This document shows positions 33,560 through 44,837 of a stretch of DNA of 64,000 bases, one piece after another; position 1 is the stretch's first letter, and every line of letters starts with the position of its first letter. The DNA lies in NCBI GenBank assembly GCA_036426205.1, contig CM071567.1, positions 293,815,493-293,879,492 of the forward strand, in the 5' to 3' direction. Made by a program: the position numbers and the translations under genes. Below the pieces are notes generated by a model. That model made no database searches. It had not been told where the DNA came from and worked only from the letters and a program-made list of their open reading frames with translations. Origin of the DNA: Ascaphus truei. Taxonomy: Eukaryota; Chordata; Amphibia; Anura; Ascaphidae.

Positions 33560-35455
33560 GCAGAGTCAGGGATAGTGGCGGAGATCAGAAACAGGGAATC
33601 CACCAACAAAAGGACAGGGAATTCGGCGTAACAAAGCTGGCACTGCAATAGTAACAGGAAACTTGCTCTGCACTTTTCTGTAGGCAGTGCAGAGAAGGAG
33701 TACCAAATGAAGGCCTTGAAGAGGGAGACACAGAAAACTGGGGGTGTTTTTAAATTTTGTTGGAAGATCCAGTTTGAAGGTCACAGGGTTAACCTGTTTA
33801 AAAATCTTGCAGGGTCCAATGAACCTGTGACCAAGTTTGGAGGAAGGCAGTTTCAAGCAGATTTTTTTTGCAGAAAGTCAGACTTGGTCCCTTACTTGAA
33901 ATGGAGGGGATGGACAGCTACACTTATCCGCCTGGGTTTTCTATTGAAGAGCAGCTTTGGATAGGTTGGTATGGATCTTCTTCCGGAACTCTTGAAGTTC
34001 TTAGAACTTGCGATTAACTGTTGTAATTCTGGAAGGAGACACAGAAGAGGGAAGGACAGAAAAGTGATACCCGTAGGCACCAAAAAAAAAAAAGGAGATT
34101 CCTGTGTGGAGTTGTGTTTTAACGAGGTGAGGGAAAACTCAGCTCATAGAAGCAGGTCTATCCAGTCGTTCTGTAGTTAAGAGACAAAACAGCAAAGGAA
34201 CGGTTCCAAGGACCGATTGGTTCTTTCCATAAGTCAGTTGGACTGGGGATAGTAAGAAAAGGAGAAGTGGGTGAGATTCCCATTTTTAGACAGAAGACTT
34301 TCCAAAACGTTGAGATGAACTGGGACCCACAAATCGGGGACTATATCAGTAGGGACTCTATGAAGACAAAGGTTTCAGAGAGCTCAGAAGCCGTGGGTAG
34401 CTTTTTGAGGAACAAAATGGGCTTGATGTGAAAAGCGATCGACCACTACCAGAATAGTGGTCATACCCCTAGATGGAGGCAGTTCCACAATAAAATCCAT
34501 GGATAAATAGGTCCAAGGATAGATGGGAACTGGTAGGGGCAAGTCACAGTGTAATGTTCAAGGCACCTTAGTCTGAGCGCAGACAATGAATTCTGCTACA
34601 AATTCTTTCACATCACTGTAGATTTCCAGCCACCAAATGATGCGCTCAAGGAAGTAACAGGTCTTCGTCAACCGTGAATGATCAACCATCTTGGATTTGT
34701 GACCATTGCAACACTTCTCTTTGAAATTTGGGGAAAAAAAGAGAGATTGAAAGAACGGTTAGCTGTTGACCTACGATCTTGTGCCTGGACCTGAGAAATT
34801 CATTCTAGAAGAGTATACTGCACAGATGATTTGCGAAGGAGGAATGATGGGATCCTGATCTGATTCCTCAGAACTATTGGGAGAGATCCTGAGTGAAAAG
34901 AAACACAAAGTAGAACCAAGTGAAGAAAAGTGCCCATCTAGTCTGAGATGTCCCGAGTCTCCTTGCTCCTTAAATGTACTTGATGTTCTTGTGATCCGTA
35001 AGGATTGTGGGTGTAGAAACTGTCCCTTCTAGCAGATGTCTCCACTCTTTGAGAGCCATTTTAATGGCAAGCAAATTCTTAATTACCAACGTCATAATTC
35101 TTCTCTGCAGCTGAGAATTTTTTAGAGAAGGCGCAGGGATGGAGTTTTCCATGAAAATCCCTGCGTTGGGAAAGAACAGCTCCGGCTGCCAGGTTGTATG
35201 CGTCTACCTCTAACATGAAGGGGTTTGTAGGATCCAGATGGATCAGCACTGGTGAAGAGGGAAATGCGGATTTGAGCTTTTCAAAAGCAAGTAGGTCTCA
35301 GAAGACCATTTAGTAGGGTCCGTCCCTTCACGGTCGTGTTGAGCGAAACCACTTTGGAGCAGTTTGGGATAAATCACCGGTAATAATTGCAAATCCAAGA
35401 AATCGTTCAGTAGGTTTGAGACCTACCAGTAAGGGCAAATCAAGCACCGCCGATA
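33560..35455 (-). pseudogene. pol: Ty3/gypsy pol remnant: RT end, RNase H, integrase
   Basis: Minus-strand pol fragment of a Ty3/gypsy LTR retrotransposon, in the usual RT-RNase H-integrase order. RT end: ERFLGFA near 35405, then the connection ([20 protein letters not shown] and LAAGAVLSQ, about 35160-35260). RNase [19 protein letters not shown] and DHKNIKYI (34970-35100). Integrase zinc region: FLERIIWWLEIY and VCAQTKVP (about 34560-34680), one zinc cysteine lost. Integrase core: [19 protein letters not shown] (34450-34505) and a TDIVPD match. GPY/F-like region: LGHRFIGPCKIFKQVNPV and FKLDLP (33750-33850). Frameshifts and stops break it throughout; the RT palm is missing. LTRs were not identified. 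Confidence 0.85.
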
Positions 35456-35766
35456 CTTTTGCTTTGTTAAAGCAGCCATCATGCTTGTGTTTTTTTTACA
35501 GGAAGGAAACCTAGGTGTCCCGTGAGCTGGAATGACTAATAGGGAAAAAGTCGATGGGGCAAGGACCAAGGCATCGCTCCATAGTGTCAGCTTCATACCT
35601 CCTGCAGAGCGAGATGCCTCACTGTCAGGGTTAGGACAATACTCTGGGGCTTTGGAATGTGCACTCGCCCAGCAGGTTGGCATGTCCCAGCCCAACTGTT
35701 TGTCTCCCAAGACTACACCTGGCCCATTACAATGGATAGTCCCTTGATCCATTGTATGCTGGCCTT

Positions 35767-36643
35767 GCTAAGTGTTCCACCAGCCCAACATACAATGAAT
35801 CCTACAGAAAATACAGTCAACACAAACATTAAATAAACTGTTTCTTACATCTTTCCTACAATATCGACCGCTACCTGCTGGAAGGGTTCCCCTATCACCA
35901 ATAGCAGTTTCAGGGCAACAGTTCTTCTGCTTGTATATCGGGGTGAACCAGGGTCACAGTTGCCACTATATCAGTCAGCCCTGCTACCGATCTTGTGCAC
36001 ACCATCACGAGGCGCAGATGGGCTTGCCGTACGTCTCTCAGCTAGAGTTCTACAGCGGCAATGCAATTCTCAACTAGTCTGGCAGCAGTCATCAGGGGGT
36101 GCTGCCTCGGTGCGCTGGTCGCCTGCTGGATATACTCGATGAACTGGTGACTATTCATTGTCAGCGCCATCCTTCCATAGGTGATGAGCCATGGTCCTGG
36201 GGCAAGTGGCTCCTTGGTGGGGTTAGCCGAGTAGCACTTGCACTCATACGCAAATTCCGTTGGTTGGGGACGGAATACATTTGTTGGAGGCTCTCCAGGT
36301 TGGAGTTTCTGACCTCTGCGTCTCCACCAGATCCAGAGTTTGAGGCACTCAGCTGAGCTTGGCAGTGGAGATAGGGATGAGCCGATAAGAAGTCGTCTGC
36401 CATCTCAGCTGCACGTCAGGCCATCGTTGGCTTCCAATCCACGACCCACTCTCTGATCTCGGGTTGGCATTGGAGTAGAAACTGCTCTTTACTGAAAAGA
36501 TCCAGCACAGCCATGAAAGTGGTAGCCTCACATCCGTCTACCTAGTGATTCAGGTAGCTAAGTGACTCACAGGGCCAACATATAATGAATTCCACAGAAA
36601 AGACATAGTCAACACAAACAATTAATAAACTATATCTTACATC
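35767..36643. repeat. pair of ~90-bp direct repeats flanking a gag-like fragment
   Basis: 35767-35858 and 36554-36643 share CCAACATA.AATGAAT.C, AGTCAACACAAACA and TAAATAAACT / TTAATAAACT with TCTTACATCT. They bracket the SCAN-like fragment. They may be remnants of terminal repeats. Confidence 0.55.
36161..36531 (-). pseudogene. gag: gypsy gag remnant with SCAN-like domain
   Basis: The minus strand near 36360-36515 reads MAVLDLFSKEQFLLQCQPE, IREWVVDWKPTMA, stop, RAAEMADDFL. This fits the SCAN-domain pattern (E.FL..LP..I..WV....P....EA..LA.DF), known in vertebrate zinc-finger proteins and in gag of Gmr1-like gypsy elements, from which SCAN is thought to derive. One in-frame TGA interrupts it. 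No zinc-finger gene context exists, so gag is preferred. Whether it belongs with the pol remnant at 33.5-35.5 kb is open: Gmr1-like elements are described with integrase before RT, unlike that pol. Confidence 0.6.
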
Positions 36644-36659
36644 TAACTGACTTGGGGGA

Positions 36660-37900
36660 CACATAGAAACAGTGATGGCAGCCATTTTAGCTACACTGAG
36701 ATGACCACACTGACGCTATACATGGCCCACCATCTTGATAGATAGGGGCAACCTGTGGGCTTTACCTTGCATATACAGTACTGAGCCAGGCTGTGCTCAC
36801 CATCACATAAATGAACTGGAAAAAAATCAACGTAATTTAAAAAATAATAATTAGATGCTAAAATAATAAATCACTATAATGTGAAAATAACATTTTGAGT
36901 TTAAATTGAACTGGAATGAAAATGTGAACAGATTTTATTTAAATAGCTCTGAATGGAAAAGTATGACATTTGATTATGCATTTTGTGTATTTCAAGAGTT
37001 TGCTAGAGGTGGCTACGAACCAGAAGAGTAAAGTAATGTTATTGTGCAAAGTTACACAGCTCATTTGTATGAAGGCACTTCAGAGCTGAAACTTACGCAA
37101 TTGCGCCAGCAGCTTCCAGAGATTCAGCAGCTTGCGGTTGAAGGGCATGGAACACATGTTGCATCTTTATTACTAGGAACAAAATAGGTTGAGATTCACA
37201 GACCTAATTAAAAAAAACACATTCTCGGCTTTCAGTCTCAAGAAAATAAATAAATAACCATACTATTGCCCTGGCCTGTTCAGAATTACCAGCCTTCCAA
37301 ACTGTTATAGGAGACCTGAATCTAGTTGTTACAACACTTCTGAGGTCAGAAAGCTGTGCAAAAGGTGAAAATAAACTATATACAGTAGGTCATAAAGTTC
37401 CCCTCCCTTTGAATGAAATAAACACACAATGCTTTTTGGGGGGGAACAAGGCCACAACTTTATAAAAAATATATATATTTAAATTAAATGATATTAACAA
37501 CTCAATATCCTTGCCTGGTTGCCCGTCAGTGATCTTCAGCCAGGGCATTTCCGCAGCTCGTGATCCCAGCTGCTGCCAGAACTCCAGACAGAGAGATGTT
37601 TTATTGAGTATGGGAAACAGTCCCAAACCGAATAGCCCAGGGACGTGACCAATGTTATACTAACCGTTCCAATTTAACTCCCCAAATAATTGGGCTCCTG
37701 CCTGGCAAACCAACTCTGCCAGGCTGTGACAAATCCTTCCACAAAATCATATGAATCACATAACTTTTTCTGTTAAAACGCCTTTTTTTTAAATTTTTCG
37801 ATTTATATTTGCACAATGCATTTTTTCGCTGAGGCAACAAAAAGAGGGAGTGAGGGAGTGAGGGACTACTTCACTACAAGGCCACTAGGTAATGTCCTTA
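36660..37900. other. no gene recognised
   Basis: AT-rich intergenic DNA; nothing identifiable. Confidence 0.4.
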
Positions 37901-37929
37901 TCAGGCTGCTGCCATGTTCGGGGAGATGT

Positions 37930-38219
37930 CACGGAGGCGTGCGCGCACGGCGCGATCACAATGTCTTAAGGCAATGATCGCAGCCATGGACCGTGCGCGC
38001 GTGCGACGGGGCGAGGAATCAGTTACATTTGATTCCACGGCGCGACGGCCAGGTCACGTGAGCGGTCTGCCCAATGAGGGCGAACCAGCTCTGTGATGTC
38101 ACGGCCACGCCCCCAGACATGCCTCCCCATCGTGTCTAGCCTGGCCACAAAACGCTTCCGCTAAAACACGAGTGACGTCACGTGAACAGACGCGAGTGGG
38201 CGATCACCATGGACGCAGC
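37930..38219. mobile_element. probable GC-rich Harbinger-like MITE
   Basis: Right end CCATGGACGCAGCC followed by TAA is typical of the family. The left end is uncertain (GGCAATGATCGCAGCCATGG near 37971). CpG-rich with TGACGTCACGTGA and TCACGTGA motifs. Confidence 0.4.
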
Positions 38220-38484
38220 CTAAGATGTTGCCTGAGGGTGTAGAATTTAGGGAGGGGTCAGGACTTGCGGGTCATGCTGCACCAGCCTCAGTTACCAAAT
38301 GAATTCCTATTACCAAACGGAGTGCAGAGCACTGCGGAGTTCTAGTTGTCACAATGATCCTTGAGAAAACAATATTATTTGCACGTTGTAAAAAAAACAA
38401 AAAAAAAAACACTTTAATGATTAATTTGAATGTTCTTTGTATATGTTGCTGAATATGAGCTCCTAAGAATTCAAAAGTCTGCTA

Positions 38485-38681
38485 TCTAGATGAGCACCCC
38501 TGGTCTAGAGCACAACACCAGTCGTCAATACCTCCCAACAGGTCAGGTTTTAAGGATATCCCAGCTTCAGCACAGGTGGCTCAATCAGTGGTTCGAAGAC
38601 TGAGCCACCTGTGCTGAAGCAGGGACATCCTTAAAAACGTACCTATTGGGAGGTATTGACGACTGGAGCTGAGAACCCCTG
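38485..38681. mobile_element. small foldback hAT-type MITE
   Basis: Arms 38518-38583 and 38600-38666 are inverted (CCAGTCGTCAATACCTCCCA; TTCAGCACAGGTGGCTCA) around a 16-bp loop. The right tip GAGCTGAGAACCCCTG is the complement of a CAGGGGTTCTCAGCTC terminus, as in the hAT at 12896. Confidence 0.7.
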
Positions 38682-38689
38682 CACTAGAC

Positions 38690-39065
38690 ATCTTAAAGAG
38701 TAACAGTTGTGAGTTACACATCTTAAAGTGGATCTTGCCAGTTTTTTTTTTCATTATTATTTTTGTTATAATGAGCGCGCACTTTTTTTTATGTAAACCT
38801 CCTTGCCTGACATTTAAGGACTTCTCATCAAATAAACTATTTACATGGCATTGCTTAGTCTCTCAAACCTCTGCAGGAGGCTGGATCCGTGGAAATCTGC
38901 AGATAGAACAATAGAACAAAGATCAGTGCCAGGAACTTTTATAGTCAAAACAAAGTGCTTTATTCACATCCATTGATAATGCTCCACATACAAGGGCAGG
39001 CTTCACATAGACATTAACTGGTGTCAAACAATATAATTACTCTGTGCTCCTTCCCATGGTAGCGC
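38690..39065. other. no gene recognised
   Basis: Nothing identifiable. Confidence 0.3.
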
Positions 39066-39074
39066 TCACTCTTA

Positions 39075-39202
39075 GGCCGAGGCCATGCTAGGCGCGCGTG
39101 ACGTCACGCATGCCTGCCGCAGAGGCGATTTGTGGCCTCGCGCGACAAAATCAAAAGATTTTATCTGCTCGGCAATCGGTCGCACGCTCTATGGATGGGG
39201 CC
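39075..39202. mobile_element. 128-bp Harbinger-like MITE
   Basis: GGCCGAGGCCAT at the left and ATGGATGGGGCC at the right are roughly inverted, with TTA on both sides (39072-39074, 39203-39205). GC-rich. Confidence 0.55.
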
Positions 39203-39589
39203 TTACACTAGTGAGGTACTTAGGTTTCTTTAGGATTCATCCCCTTTGTAGCTCCCACTGATACGCTGGGGAGGTACCTGTTTCCTTTAGTAATGTTAGA
39301 TTGACAGTCTTTTGCATAGCTTGCTCAATGCCCTGTATCTGGTGGACCTTGGTTGGGGGGGAGAGTTTACTGGGGACATGTCTGGGGGAACACACTATAT
39401 CCTTGAGGATCCGTATCCCTTCATTCTGTATACTGCCCACCGCATCCATACCTATTGGATCGAGGCTTCACCAGGTACCTTCTGGTTGGCTCTATCCAAC
39501 TATGCTCCGGAATTACTACTCTGAGACATTACTACCCTTACTCTATTCTATAGAGGAGAAACCCCCCCTCCTTACCTGGGGAGTGGCTA

Positions 39590-39815
39590 GTATGCCGACT
39601 TACATACTGTCATAGACCCCCCATACAATAGCAGGCTAATCCTGAACACACACACACGCACACACACACACACACACAACAGCATAACAGGCCCTACAAG
39701 AGTTGCTCTTAACCCTGCCCACTCCTTACTGGGACTTACAGTGCAAGAGGGGCCAGGAAATCCGTAGTCCGAGGGGACTTGGCTACATACATACAATATT
39801 CAGACTGGAATAAGT
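39590..39815 (+). mobile_element. LTR-like fragment, inverse of 28622-28810
   Basis: ATAGCAGGCTAATCCTGAAC, (CA)n, AACAGCATAACAGGCCCT, CTTACTGGGACTTACAGTG and GGACTTGGCTACATACATA match the reverse complement of 28622-28810 in order. Confidence 0.55.
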
Positions 39816-39829
39816 AACAGCATATTCCT

Positions 39830-40540
39830 GACAACAATGCTCTAGATTACATGCCGTAGTAAAACTAATGGCCCACAGCATAGTACACAGCATGGTACTA
39901 TAGCTAGTCGCAGTCCGTGCGTGAAGTTAGGGAACAGACATGATGTTACGCAAAGGTTAACCAATCCCTTCACGTTTTGAAACCACCCTCCCCCCTCTTT
40001 TTTTTAAGAGCAGGATGTGCTCAGGGGTCAAGATACTAACATTATAGAGGAGTGGTTTCCAACCTTTTTTTGGTTGAGGAACCCTAAATGAAATTCTTAG
40101 GAACCCCGAACCATCCCTAATAGCAACTTTGAGATCAGATGCATTGTAAATCTATATTTGATACAATATTCAAATTACTATAAAATTGCAGGGAACCCAA
40201 GGGTTTATAGGAACCCTGTCTGAAAAACACTGTTCTAGAGTATGAGTAAAACGTGTGTGTGCTTCTGGAGGGGATTGCTGCTTTAACAAGGTTCTTTGTA
40301 TAGTCTCCATTAAGGGGTACACTATGTACTTTGTAGATCATCATTTAGTTAATGGAGGAAAGTAAGAGAGCCTGACAGATAAATTCACACCAGTGGTAAT
40401 GTAATCTAATCAAAAGGGTCACAGGTACAGCCTTCCTATATCACTATCGGTTGCAGAAGCACTTACACCAGTTTTACCTATAGTAAAAAGTCTCTATTTC
40501 AATTGAAGAGAGCAAACTTACAAATTGAAAATTATAATTT
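39830..40540. other. no gene recognised
   Basis: Contains GGTTTCCAACCTTTTTTTGG and GGAACCCTAAATG ... GGGAACCC phrases at 40050-40220, likely an old hAT-type element (AGTGGTTTCCAACC end), not delimited further. Confidence 0.35.
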
Positions 40541-40547
40541 TGTATGT

Positions 40548-41120
40548 GTCTTTATTTATATAGCGCCATTAGTGTACATAGCGCGTCAAATTAGTAATAC
40601 ACGTGACAATCATATAAATAACAAATAATACAAATAACAGATCATGGGAATAAGTGCTTCAGACATAAAAGTAACATTTCGGAAGAGGAGTCCCTGCTCC
40701 GGGGAGCTTACAATCTAATTGGTGGGGAGAACAGAGACAGTAGGAGAGCATTCAGGTAAGTGCGTCTGCAGGGGGCCAAGCTTTATGTATAGTGTATAGT
40801 ATTAGCCACGTCTTAAGGTGGATCTTAAAGGTGGATAGAGAGGGTGCTAGTCGGGTATTGAAGGGAAGGGCATTCCAGAATTTTACAGTTTCTGCACGTT
40901 TTTAGTTTCTAGGTAACTATATTTCTCTCTTCTAGTGATATAAAACATGAGGAACAAAGTAGGGTTGGTAATTGGAGATTAGGGATAGGTGAAAAAAAAT
41001 TAAGACCTAGAGGTTGACTTGATTAACCTGCTTCATTGGGGTCTACTGGCGAGATGAATTGTATGTCTAGAAACGATTCGGTTGAGTCCAGTTTCCCATA
41101 GATAAAGTTAGCACAACGAA
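40548..41120 (+). repeat. dispersed repeat (same family as 8717-9110)
   Basis: Same ordered phrases as at 8717 but uninterrupted, continuing into GGATAGAGAGGGTGCTAGTC and GAAGGGAAGGGCATTCCAGA. Confidence 0.65.
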
Positions 41121-41250
41121 GCAGAGTAAACCGAGGTGGCCTCACAATAATAATTCATTTCCATTGAATTATAGATGCAGGACTATATGTATATATGAAA
41201 ATTTTTTCTCAACTATTAACTACAGCTTTAGAAAATATTTCTCTTTCTGT

Positions 41251-41646
41251 AATTGGGTTGCACAGTAGGAGAATGCATCCATAGGTCGTAAAAAGTATTA
41301 ACTATAAATTAAGTGCTGGAGATTCATACCCATTTAAACACTAACTATAATTGCATGCTTCTCGTTCATACCCAAGGCGGCCGCAGTGCTCAGGATATAT
41401 GTCTAATTCGCTTCTTTCCGTAATAACCGGCCTCTGTCCCTATCCCTCTATACATATATAGGGACAGAGGGTATTACGGAAAAGAGCGAATTAGACATAT
41501 ATCCTGAGCACTGCAGCCACCTTGGGTACTGAACGAGAAGCATGCATTATAGTTAGTGTTTAAATGGGTATGAATCTCCAGCATTTAATTTATAGTTAAT
41601 ACTTTTTACGACCTATGGATGCATTCTCCTACTGTGCAACCCAATT
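41251..41646. mobile_element. 396-bp near-perfect hairpin element
   Basis: Left arm from AATTGGGTTGCACAGTAGGA, right arm ending TCCTACTGTGCAACCCAATT, about 190 bp each, meeting at a loop of about 14 bases (41444-41457). Only scattered mismatches and small gaps. No coding capacity. Directly followed by (AT)n. Confidence 0.92.
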
Positions 41647-41657
41647 ATCAATATATA

Positions 41658-41661
41658 GTAA

Positions 41662-41707
<46 letters not shown>
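41658..41707. repeat. AT microsatellite
   Basis: About 25 TA units. Confidence 0.95.
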
Positions 41708-41709
<2 letters not shown>

Positions 41710-41714
41710 CACTA

Positions 41715-42400
41715 TTTATAGGTGCTGGAATAGTGCAGCTAGTATAGATTTCCAGCATACAAACAGTTAATCTCCCTGGAGAAGCTAGCCACAGGTGCAG
41801 CTAATCAGCCTTGTCTCCTGAGGGAGCAGGAGTGTAAAAGACAGACAGAGAGCTGCACAGAGATAGGAGAGATAGAGACTGACCTCCCCAGAAAGGTGAA
41901 GCTGGATAGCCCAGTCCCGTAGGCTCGCTGTACGGTGGTCGCGGAGCCTGTTGGGACTGCCTGGGTTGTAAATCCCAGGAAGAAGGGACACAAGACTGTG
42001 CTGAAGCAGGGGTGTCCTGTTCAGGATCTTGAAGCTGTTGCATGGTCCAGAGGGAATTACCTGGAGCCCTGGGAGGAATTCCCTAGACTCTCATGGGTCC
42101 GAGCCCCCACAGAACAGATAAAAACTCTTTTCTATATTGTGGTGCCTAAAGACTGTATATATTGTTTACCTATACTAGTTTTGGGATGATAACCAGCTTG
42201 GCTGGCGGTCCCGTTAGAGAGCGTTGGAGCTGCATGTTTAAATCAGTCTCCTAAGAACGAGTAGATGTTTATTTTTTGATGTTTTGCCTTAAAGGGCCGG
42301 TATTATTTAACCCCTGTAAATAAACCTTGTGTAAAGGAGTACAGAGTTTCCTAAATTAATATGGGACCTAAGATACTGCGACGTGATGCAGACATCACAA
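41715..42400 (+). mobile_element. LTR-like sequence
   Basis: Internal GAGA-rich block, TTAAAGGGCCGG, and AATAAACCTTGTGTAAAGG (poly(A) signal with GT-rich downstream) resemble a retrotransposon LTR. Borders not found. Confidence 0.3.
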
Positions 42401-42559
42401 TATATATATATATATATCCATGGCTGGTCCAGTTATATTTCTGCCCCCTGTCACGTAAGTTCTCCTAAGTACAGACAGTGACAGGCTATCCTGTGGGGCT
42501 TGCCCCCCACCCCTCACGCAGCCTCTCTGAGTGGCAGGAGAGGTGGTGACACAGGGTCT

Positions 42560-43520
42560 GTGTTGCAAACAGAAAAAGAAAAGTGTGATCAGCGCTAATG
42601 CTTACAATATAAAACAGTGACAAAATAAGTAACAGTGAATATCATAATAAACTTTAAACTTAAAGTTGGGGCTGCCTAGGCAAAATAGGATTAACACAAA
42701 CCAGTAGAAACAATGAATACAAAAAGCCGGCGCCTCCAAGGTGAAAATAAATATATCTGACCAAATTTAAAGTCCAATGAGGATGGCAAGCAATCCTAGG
42801 GGGAATCTTCAATGAAGTCTCATGGGAGGACAAACAAACATATAAAACAAAGACAAAAAAGAAAGATCATAGTGCAACTCAAATAACAAAATAAAGAACA
42901 AAAAACAAAACACTGAAAAGATTAACAGAAAGATTATTACAAATTTAATATGCAATTGAATAAAAATAAAACAACAAACAAATGTCCGTTGGGCTAAATA
43001 CGTTAATAAAGCAATATCATCCAGTAGGAGTAAAATTGGAATCCTACTTACAGCAATGCTGAAATGTTAAAGCCCATAGAATAACCGTCCTTTAAGTCAG
43101 ACCAGGAACCTCTGCAAAAGAATGGAACAGCACGACCTCCAGGACTCCACACTACCGGAACGACCACTGCTGCCGCACACACAGACCCACAAGGTCGTGA
43201 GAGGTACCACACGGAGGAACCGCAACTCCACGCTGCTGGGGGAATCACCGCCGCCGCACACACAGACCCGCTGGTCACGTGGTAAGCCGGTGACGTCACA
43301 GTGCAGCGCAAGAGCGGGGGGAGGGTCTGGAAAGTCAATGAAGCTCGTAGAGCTTAGAGGCAAAGTCTGATTAGGACACCATTCAAAGGGGAAGAATGAT
43401 AAGTGTCAAGAGCCAGTAAAACCACCCTACGCATTTCGTGACGGAAGTCACTTCGTCAGGGGCATGATGGGAATAGAAACATGCTGGCATATATATACTA
43501 CAACACTAATTGAAACCAGA
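42560..43520 (-). mobile_element. Penelope/retrozyme-like 5' region with hammerhead motif
   Basis: Read on the minus strand: a TATATATA box near 43492, the hammerhead-like motif at 43463-43424, then a non-coding leader, ending in GCGCTGATCACACTTTTC near 42575. The copy at 60230-60800 has the same order. No ORF. Confidence 0.5.
43424..43463 (-). ncRNA. hammerhead-like RNA motif, full core
   Basis: Minus strand 5' to 3': stem I GCCC (43463-43460), CTGACGA (43459-43453), extra A, stem II GTGAC-TTCC-GTCAC (43451-43438), GAAA (43437-43434), TGCGTA, stem I GGGT (43427-43424). Every conserved hammerhead core base is present and GUA is an allowed cleavage triplet. The extra A bulge is the only departure. 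Best candidate for activity in the window, with the one at 21634. Confidence 0.65.
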
Positions 43521-43765
43521 GAATGGAATAATAGCATAATAGTGCAAAAATCAATACAAGTCAATCTTAACAGTGAAGAAACGAAAAAAAAACATAGTAC
43601 TAATACACATGAAAAACATTAAGTGAAAATAGTAAAAAAAAAGGACAAAACAATGTAAAACAATGACACAGAGACCTCATAAATGGGCTTTATTCATATA
43701 GTGCAGAATAAATGAGTTCTTAAGTATTAGGTGATAAATTGTTAGTCCAATAAAAAAAGTATGTC

Positions 43766-43807
43766 ATAGGACAAGCTTTCGAGAGTTCTCCTCTTCTTCA
43801 GGACAAG
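43766..43807 (-). ncRNA. variant hammerhead-like motif (GAAAGCTTGTC type)
   Basis: Minus strand: TTGTC, CTGAAGA, extra A, GAG...CTC stem, GAAA (43780-43777), GCTTGTC, then CTATGACA. All core bases are kept; a possible stem I is TGTC with GACA. AATAAAG lies about 90 bp further on (near 43690). This phrase is a widespread vertebrate repeat. Confidence 0.45.
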
Positions 43808-43837
43808 CAATACTGATATACACAGGAATATATATAT

Positions 43838-43840
43838 ATA

Positions 43841-43874
<34 letters not shown>

Positions 43875-43886
43875 CACACCCACCCA

Positions 43887-43928
<42 letters not shown>
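43838..43928. repeat. AT then CA microsatellites
   Basis: (TA)n at 43838-43868 and (CA)n at 43886-43928. Confidence 0.95.
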
Positions 43929-43932
<4 letters not shown>

Positions 43933-43934
43933 GC

Positions 43935-44105
43935 ACACCAGTAGTATGCATTGACATGTTGTGGCAAGTGTGTACACCTGGATACAGGGACCAAAACATT
44001 GGTATTTTCTTTGCTTTTAGCATTATAATTTGTTTCCTTTGCTCACCTGCGATGTGCCTCTAAATTTATTCTGAACCTTGGTTAGGGTATCACATCTATA
44101 TATAC
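43935..44105 (-). repeat. duplicated module, copy 1
   Basis: From ACCAGTAGTATGCATTGACA through GGTTAGGGTATCACATCTAT, about 170 bp, nearly identical to 44666-44837; three differences are visible (GCAAGTGTGT versus GCACGTGCGC). Confidence 0.9.
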
Positions 44106-44119
44106 AAGTAATAGACAAA

Positions 44120-44360
44120 AGAAAATGTGACTATAGCGCTAAAGTGTAAAAAAAAAACAAATTATAAACAATATCCTTTAAATAAAGGTAGGCTGCCTAG
44201 TACCTACTGTCCAGTACAAACAGAAACCACATAAAGATAAAGAAAACCTGGCACCAAATGTTCATTTGGAAAGTCCTGTGATCTTCAAAGAATCCGCATA
44301 AATGCTTGACAGGCCATGAAACGAAAAGAGAAAAAACAAACACACATCATAGCGCACAAC
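44120..44360 (-). repeat. hammerhead-element-like leader fragment
   Basis: GTGACTATAGCGCTAAAGTG start and an ordered A-rich leader like that of the 42560 element; no motif found. Confidence 0.3.
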
Positions 44361-44599
44361 TGTGGGTATAACAGTACACTATGCACCATAAATAAATAAA
44401 ACTCCTAGTGAACAAACTATAAAACATATATTTAATAAAAATAATGAATTCTGTCATAAGAGACAACACTGGTTCAATGGAGGGCAGCTCGTCATCCGGA
44501 GATGGGAAAAATCAAAACCCTACTTACAACAAGCAAGGTTTTGGCAATATATATGCACACACACATATATATAATATATATAACCACACAACAACACAC

Positions 44600-44619
44600 A
44601 AACACACACACACACATAT

Positions 44620-44665
<46 letters not shown>
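44600..44665. repeat. CA microsatellite
   Basis: Long (CA)n with a single ATATG interruption. Confidence 0.95.
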
Positions 44666-44668
<3 letters not shown>

Positions 44669-44837
44669 AGTAGTATGCATTGACATGTTGTGGCACGTGC
44701 GCACACCTGGATACAGGGACCAAAACATTGGTATTTTCTTTGCTTTTAGCATTATAATTTGTTTCCTTTGCTCACCTGCGATGTGCCTCTAAATTTATTC
44801 TGAACCTTGGTTAGGGTATCACATCTATATATACACC
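44666..44837 (-). repeat. duplicated module, copy 2
   Basis: See copy 1 at 43935. Both copies abut a (CA)n tract on the same side. Confidence 0.9.

Noticed and set aside
36161..36531. Host SCAN zinc-finger gene
   Set aside because: In-frame stop, no zinc fingers or exon structure, and gypsy pol on the same strand nearby favour a gag remnant.
43742..44792. Frames over CA/TG tracts (VCVCVC and HTHTHT proteins)
   Set aside because: Simple-sequence translation artefacts.
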